Assembly: GCA_002439555.1 (NCBI GenBank)
Contig: DJOC01000037.1
Location: 1-9,748 of the forward strand
DNA length: 9,748 nt
Direction of reading: 5' to 3'
Origin: Caryophanales bacterium UBA6448
Lineage (GTDB): Bacteria > Bacillota_I > Bacilli_A > RF39 > UBA660
Position numbers and translations under genes: made by a program
Shown here: positions 6,189-9,748 of the stretch, one piece after another
Layout of the letters: each line of letters begins with the position of its first letter
Numbering within the stretch: the stretch's first letter is position 1
The notes under the pieces: generated by a model
The model's database searches: none
What the model was told of the DNA's origin: nothing
What the model saw: only the letters and a program-made list of their open reading frames with translations

Positions 6189-6221
6189 AAAAAAAAAATC
6201 ATATCATCATTAGATACGATT
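6189..6221 (-). terminator. Intrinsic terminator of the DUF1003 gene
   Basis: Arms 6197-6205 and 6213-6221 pair over 9 base pairs with one G-U, loop of 7. A run of T follows on the minus strand (plus-strand A run 6189-6198). The stem reaches into the stop codon at 6220-6222. Confidence 0.8.
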
Positions 6222-6726
6222 ATTTTTTATTGTCATCATTTAACATATTAATAATTTTGTTTTGATTTTTAAGTATTTGTTCCATTTTATTATGTAAATC
6301 TTCGAGAATTAATTCACTTTTTAAATCAGTTTTATAATCATTTGAACTACGAAGTCTATCTTTTTTTGCTTCCCTATTTTGACTCATCATAATTATTGGT
6401 GCCTGAAGGGCCGCAATGCAAGACAAAAGTAAATTCAAAAGAATAAATGGATAAGGATCGGCATTTGTCAAAATAAATATATTAAGAACAATCCATGAAA
6501 GTAAGAATATAACAAGTCCAATAATAAAGGGCCAACTACCTGCAATTTGGGTTATTTTATCCGCTAAATAGTCACCAAAACTTCTATTTAAATCACTTTC
6601 TTTATCTGTATCAACACTAATTGGCTCATTAATAAGCATATTGATTAAATCTTCTTCATCAGTTACATTAATATCCTTTTTTAAAAGCATTTTTACAATT
6701 TCTTTTTTACTATTTTTACATTCCAT
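6220..6726 (-). CDS. DUF1003 family membrane protein
   Basis: 168 residues from the ATG at 6726. After about 50 polar residues comes the DUF1003 core: DYLADKITQIAGSWPFIIGL, a first membrane helix (about 66-86), DPYPFILLNL, a second helix (about 93-112), and the family signature AALQAPIIMMSQNREAKKDR. The C-terminal third (DYKTDLKSELILEDLHNKMEQIL) is helical and may form a coiled coil. The family is widespread and its function is not established. The upstream in-frame ATG at 6738 is unlikely because the promoter at 6743-6772 would start transcription near 6736, whereas GGTGAT before 6726 matches the end of 16S rRNA. It follows the transglutaminase-like gene with no clear terminator between, so some read-through is possible. 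Confidence 0.92.
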   Translation of the reverse strand: MECKNSKKEIVKMLLKKDINVTDEEDLINMLINEPISVDTDKESDLNRSFGDYLADKITQIAGSWPFIIGLVIFLLSWIVLNIFILTNADPYPFILLNLLLSCIAALQAPIIMMSQNREAKKDRLRSSNDYKTDLKSELILEDLHNKMEQILKNQNKIINMLNDDNKK

Positions 6727-6742
6727 TTTTATCACCATAATA

Positions 6743-6772
6743 ATGTTACCATAAAAATATATATTTTGTAAA
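6743..6772 (-). promoter_or_regulatory. Promoter of the DUF1003 gene
   Basis: TTTACA (6767-6772) and TAACAT (6743-6748) on the minus strand with an 18-base spacer. It occupies the whole gap after the upstream gene. The predicted start near 6736 supports translation from 6726. Confidence 0.5.
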
Positions 6773-7654
6773 TTATTTTCCCTTAGTAATTCTTAAAGAC
6801 ATATCTTCATAAAATGCTTTATTCTCATTATAAAAGTCCTCGAACATATCTTTATGCATTATTATTTTAGAATTTGATTCAATTAAAATATCTTGCACTT
6901 CTTCATTTGATAAAGACTTATTATTTTGATTTATTAAATCACACATTCTTTCACGACTTTCAAGTAAGTCATAATGACCATTTCTCTTTAACCATGGAAG
7001 CATAATTCCATTTTCATCGGCAATACCAAGTACAAATGATTTTAATATTCTTTCTTGAGTAGGATCTAAAAAATAATTTTTACCATTATAACTTGCATAA
7101 GAAATTAAATGTGGTGCATAAATATAATTAACCTTTAAAAAGCTAACTAACCATTTATTCATAACATAATCTAGTTTTCCTTGGTAATTAAAGGCATCTT
7201 TATAGTATTTTTGAACAAGTGCATATAATGCTGGTACTGAACACAAATTACTATAGTGATAGCTTTCTATTCCACTTTCTCTTAAAACATCTGTAAGCAT
7301 GGAACCTAAATGTCTACATACACCATTACCATTAAATATATTTATTCCATATAAGTTTATCATATCTAAATATTTTTTATAAAAAACTTTAAACTCGATA
7401 GATTTATCTTTAGATAAAAAGCCATTATTTACCATATAAACAAATAAAGCATATATTGAAATAGGTTCTTTAAAAGAAAGCTTTTCATTTAACACTTTAT
7501 ATCTTTTTAAAAAAACTTTGTAATCATTTAATAAAGATGTATATTCCTCTTTAGTTATTTTGTTATCCTTTAACATCCAATTAAAATTTTTTTCATCAAC
7601 ATCAGATGCCACAAACAAATTTAATCTAATTTTTTCTAAATCATAAATACTCAT
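6773..7654 (-). CDS. Transglutaminase-like superfamily protein
   Basis: 293 residues with no signal peptide or membrane helix, so predicted cytosolic. The central part carries an apparent papain-like triad in transglutaminase order: Cys113 in GNGVCRHLGSMLTDVLRESG, His182 in APHLISYASYNGKNY, and Asp197 in FLDPTQ. These match the family pattern G-x-C-R, H-x-x-x-x and D-P-T. Such folds include proteases, peptidases and acyl transferases, so the reaction is not determined. Flanking N-terminal (1-100) and C-terminal (210-293) regions are helical, and I do not recognise them. ATG 7654 is preferred over ATG 7666 and TTG 7669 because GGGGG sits 5 bases before it and the predicted transcript start is about 7671. 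The neighbours are the DUF1003 gene downstream and the rseP operon upstream, which ends in a terminator; no functional link is evident. Confidence 0.8.
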   Translation of the reverse strand: MSIYDLEKIRLNLFVASDVDEKNFNWMLKDNKITKEEYTSLLNDYKVFLKRYKVLNEKLSFKEPISIYALFVYMVNNGFLSKDKSIEFKVFYKKYLDMINLYGINIFNGNGVCRHLGSMLTDVLRESGIESYHYSNLCSVPALYALVQKYYKDAFNYQGKLDYVMNKWLVSFLKVNYIYAPHLISYASYNGKNYFLDPTQERILKSFVLGIADENGIMLPWLKRNGHYDLLESRERMCDLINQNNKSLSNEEVQDILIESNSKIIMHKDMFEDFYNENKAFYEDMSLRITKGK

Positions 7655-7677
7655 ATTAACCCCCATCAATTAGTTAT

Positions 7678-7706
7678 ATTCTATCATGAAAGTCATTAAA
7701 TGTAAA
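7678..7706 (-). promoter_or_regulatory. Promoter of the transglutaminase-like gene
   Basis: TTTACA (7701-7706), a 17-base spacer and extended -10 TGATAGAAT (hexamer 7678-7683) on the minus strand. The predicted start near 7671 leaves a 17-base leader to the ATG at 7654. Confidence 0.75.
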
Positions 7707-7719
7707 GTTTATGTCAAAT

Positions 7720-7755
7720 AAAAAATATAATTAAGTTAGAATAACTTAATTATAT
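7720..7755 (-). terminator. Terminator of the divIVA-like/cdsA/rseP operon
   Basis: A perfect 14-base-pair inverted repeat (7725-7738 and 7742-7755) with a 3-base loop, followed on the minus strand by a short run of T. The last codons and the stop codon (7736-7738) of rseP lie inside the hairpin. Confidence 0.85.
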
Positions 7756-8827
7756 CGCTTATTGTAACTAAAATCATTAAAAGGAATATTAATATAAATC
7801 CAACTAAATGACAAGTATTTTCTATTTTAGCATTAACTGGACTTCCCTTAATTTTTTCAATTATTAAAAATAGTACGTGTCCACCATCAAATGCTGGAAA
7901 TGGTAATATATTAATAAATCCAACATTAATTGATAAGAAAGCTAAAATGTATAAGAAATAATTTATACCGTAATTAATTGATTCACCAACTACTTCATAA
8001 ATACCTACAGGGCCTGATAAAGCAGATAAACCAATTTTACCAGAAATAAGTCCCCATATAGTGTAAACCATTGAACTTATAATTGAATTAAATTTTCTAA
8101 TGCTATAAATAAATGATTTAAATACATTCGAGGTATCTTCAGCATCAATTTGAATACCAAATAATTTAGATTCAGCACCCGTTTCTTCATCTTTAATAAT
8201 TTCTGGTTTAATCTTTATTTCCTCTTTAGTGCCATCAGTATGTTTTACTTCAAAAGTATAATATTCATTAGTATTTTTATAGTATAAAATAATTTGTGCT
8301 TTATCCCAAGAAGATACTTTATAACCATTAATACTAGTTATAACATCACCAGATTTTAATCCTGCAGTGGCTGCGGGTTTATCTTCGACTACATCTAACA
8401 CTTTTGGAGTAATTGCTCCACCGCCCCATATAAGTGTATAAACAAATAATATTACTATTGCTAAGATGAAGTTATTAACAACACCCGCTACTAAAATGAT
8501 AAGTCTTTGCCACCACTTTTTATTACACATTAATTTGTCTTTTTTAATTTTTTTATTATTCTCATCAACTTCACCTGAATCATAAACTTCACCAGCCATT
8601 GATACAAAACCGCCTATAGGAATTGCCCTAATATTATAATTAATACCATCTTTTTTACCCTTATGTGTATGTAATAAAGGCCCCATTCCTATTGAAAATT
8701 CATAAATATGAACACCAAATGTTTTAGCCCAAATGAAGTGACCAAATTCGTGTACTAATATTATTATTCCTAAAATAAATAATAATATTAAAATCTTTAT
8801 AATAAATAAACCTATACTTGCAAACAT
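7736..8827 (-). CDS. rseP: RseP/RasP site-2 metalloprotease
   Basis: 363 residues, an intramembrane zinc protease that cuts membrane-bound substrates such as anti-sigma factors and signal peptide remnants. Zinc-binding HEFGH is at 26-30 in the first membrane helix, and the third ligand Asp314 is in NILPFPAFDGGH. A PDZ domain lies at about 138-205 (PAATAGLKSGDVITSINGYK). Further membrane helices are near 110-132, 285-310 and 340-360, and LSGPVGI (269-275) is the usual conserved loop. The length is normal for Bacillota. The ATG at 8827 has AAGGAG upstream. It starts 14 bases after the cdsA stop codon and ends the operon. Known homologues act on RsiW and PrsW-type cascades; the target here cannot be read from the window. 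Confidence 0.95.
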   Translation of the reverse strand: MFASIGLFIIKILILLFILGIIILVHEFGHFIWAKTFGVHIYEFSIGMGPLLHTHKGKKDGINYNIRAIPIGGFVSMAGEVYDSGEVDENNKKIKKDKLMCNKKWWQRLIILVAGVVNNFILAIVILFVYTLIWGGGAITPKVLDVVEDKPAATAGLKSGDVITSINGYKVSSWDKAQIILYYKNTNEYYTFEVKHTDGTKEEIKIKPEIIKDEETGAESKLFGIQIDAEDTSNVFKSFIYSIRKFNSIISSMVYTIWGLISGKIGLSALSGPVGIYEVVGESINYGINYFLYILAFLSINVGFINILPFPAFDGGHVLFLIIEKIKGSPVNAKIENTCHLVGFILIFLLMILVTISDIIKLF

Positions 8828-8841
8828 ATTTTTTCTCCTTT

Positions 8842-9630
8842 CTATAATAATATTAATGAAAGCACTACATATGTTAAAAATATAACAAGAGTACTATCAA
8901 GCCTATCAAGTGCACCACCATGACCAGGCATTATATTTGAATAATCTTTAATATTATTTTCTCTTTTTAATTTACTAAATATTAAATCACCAAGTTGATC
9001 CATTATCGTTAAAATAAATGTAATTAATATAATTATAAAATTAATTTTTTTAAATAATATGAAATATAAAATACAAGGAATTATTGTTCCAAAAATGCTT
9101 CCTCCCAAGCATCCTTCCCAAGTCTTTTTAGGAGAAATATTTGGACACATTTTATTTTTTCCAAATAGTTTACCTGCGAAAAGAGCAAATGAATCTGTTA
9201 TAGCTGGAATTGAAACTAGATATAAAAATAATTTCAGATCTAAATTTCTAACTAGTATTAAACTATTAAAACCAAGTCCCACAAACAAAAGTAAACCAAT
9301 TAAATGGAAAGCATCTTTTATTGTATAACTATCATAAAATAATGTTGGTACAATTAGTCCAAAACATAATACCGCTAAATAAATATATGACACGCCACTA
9401 TAATAAAGAGAGTACGTTGTATTAGCAAAAACTATCAAAAGTAAACCCAAAAGTCCTAAAAACATTGGAACAGTTGGTAACTTTTCGTGTGTTTTTTTTA
9501 AATTCATAATTTCTTTATACGACCATAATGCTATGAAACCTATGGCGATTTTATATGGATAACCTCCTAAATAAATAAATGGAATTGCTATAGCTATTGC
9601 CACTATCGCACTAATAATTCTTGTCTTCAT
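8842..9630 (-). CDS. cdsA: Phosphatidate cytidylyltransferase (CDP-diglyceride synthase)
   Basis: 262 residues. It makes CDP-diacylglycerol from phosphatidic acid and CTP at the cytoplasmic membrane, the branch point for phosphatidylglycerol and related lipids. The CdsA signature is complete near residues 219-245: S-K-L-K-R, four residues, K-D, then PGHGGALDRLD. TDSFALFAGK (about 145-154) and SPKKTWEG (166-173) are also typical. Several membrane helices precede it. I chose ATG 9630 (MKTRIISAI) because it starts 1 base after the stop codon of the upstream gene and has GAGGAAAGG before it. The in-frame ATG at 9663 lies inside the upstream gene and would add 11 atypical residues. It is co-transcribed with rseP; dxr, often found between them, is missing. 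Confidence 0.95.
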   Translation of the reverse strand: MKTRIISAIVAIAIAIPFIYLGGYPYKIAIGFIALWSYKEIMNLKKTHEKLPTVPMFLGLLGLLLIVFANTTYSLYYSGVSYIYLAVLCFGLIVPTLFYDSYTIKDAFHLIGLLLFVGLGFNSLILVRNLDLKLFLYLVSIPAITDSFALFAGKLFGKNKMCPNISPKKTWEGCLGGSIFGTIIPCILYFILFKKINFIIILITFILTIMDQLGDLIFSKLKRENNIKDYSNIMPGHGGALDRLDSTLVIFLTYVVLSLILL

Positions 9631-9631
9631 T

Positions 9632-9748
9632 TTACAGCCTTTCCTCGAACTTATCCATCTCATCTACTTGGGATTCAACAAGAGCAATAAATCTTTTTTT
9701 GTAACTAATAACTTTTCTTTGTAATTCTTCTGCTTCTCTTTCAATATT
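9632..9748 (-). CDS. DivIVA-like coiled-coil protein, C-terminal part
   Basis: The last 38 codons of a gene entering from the right edge. The translation NIEREAEELQRKVISYKKRF continues to IALVESQVDEMDKFEERL and stops at TAA 9632-9634. The pattern K-x(4)-Y/F-(K/R)-x-R-F-x-x-L-(V/L)-E-(S/A)-Q matches the C-terminal coiled coil of DivIVA, the membrane-curvature and cell-division protein. A ribosome recycling factor, which often precedes cdsA, is a worse fit. The stop codon is 1 base from the cdsA start, so translational coupling is likely. Only a fragment is visible, so the full family assignment is moderate. Confidence 0.65.
   Translation of the reverse strand, partial: NIEREAEELQRKVISYKKRFIALVESQVDEMDKFEERL

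Noticed and set aside
9059..9328. 89-codon plus-strand open frame
   Set aside because: It is antisense to the well-supported cdsA gene, with no family resemblance.
1..9748. CRISPR array, tRNA, rRNA or insertion sequence
   Set aside because: I saw no regularly spaced repeats, no cloverleaf-like sequence, and no transposase frame or flanking terminal repeats.

Overview
The window is from a very AT-rich, low-GC Gram-positive bacterium (Bacillota). Supporting evidence: strong AGGAGG-type ribosome binding sites, sigma-A-like promoters with extended -10 boxes, sortases, an NPxTG wall-anchored protein, and the DivIVA / CdsA / RseP genes. Every in-frame tryptophan checked is TGG, and genes end in TAA or TAG with no TGA, so the standard bacterial code fits. 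An uncultured gut Bacilli or Clostridia lineage is my guess; the sequence alone does not fix the taxon.

Left part (1-3777), a surface-protein and sortase locus. From the left edge: the N-terminus of a secreted protein behind a clear promoter that carries a palindrome (1-330, minus); a class B-like sortase without an obvious catalytic arginine (407-1126, minus); a short response-regulator remnant next to an unusually GC-rich patch (1165-1396); and a small secreted protein with an NPETG-type sorting signal (1478-2056, minus). Divergent from that is a long class B sortase (2186-3739, plus) with about 270 extra residues predicted to lie in the cytoplasm. The likely logic is substrates plus their anchoring enzymes.

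Middle (3753-7706). A polytopic GT-C/DUF6020-like membrane protein appears to be transcribed leaderless. An unrecognised 93-residue acidic protein follows behind a leader with a partly duplicated Shine-Dalgarno module. Next come a DUF1003 membrane protein and a transglutaminase-like cytosolic protein with an apparent Cys-His-Asp triad. All are on the minus strand, mostly with their own promoters and terminators.

Right part (7720-9748), a housekeeping operon on the minus strand: the C-terminus of a DivIVA-like protein, cdsA (phospholipid synthesis) and rseP (site-2 protease), tightly packed and ending in a strong hairpin terminator. dxr, which sits between cdsA and rseP in many Bacillota, is absent here.

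Several upstream start codons were rejected because a promoter or ribosome binding site points to a downstream ATG: the sortase at 1126, DUF1003 at 6726, the transglutaminase-like protein at 7654 and cdsA at 9630. A recurring feature is intrinsic terminators whose hairpins include the stop codon of the gene they terminate.
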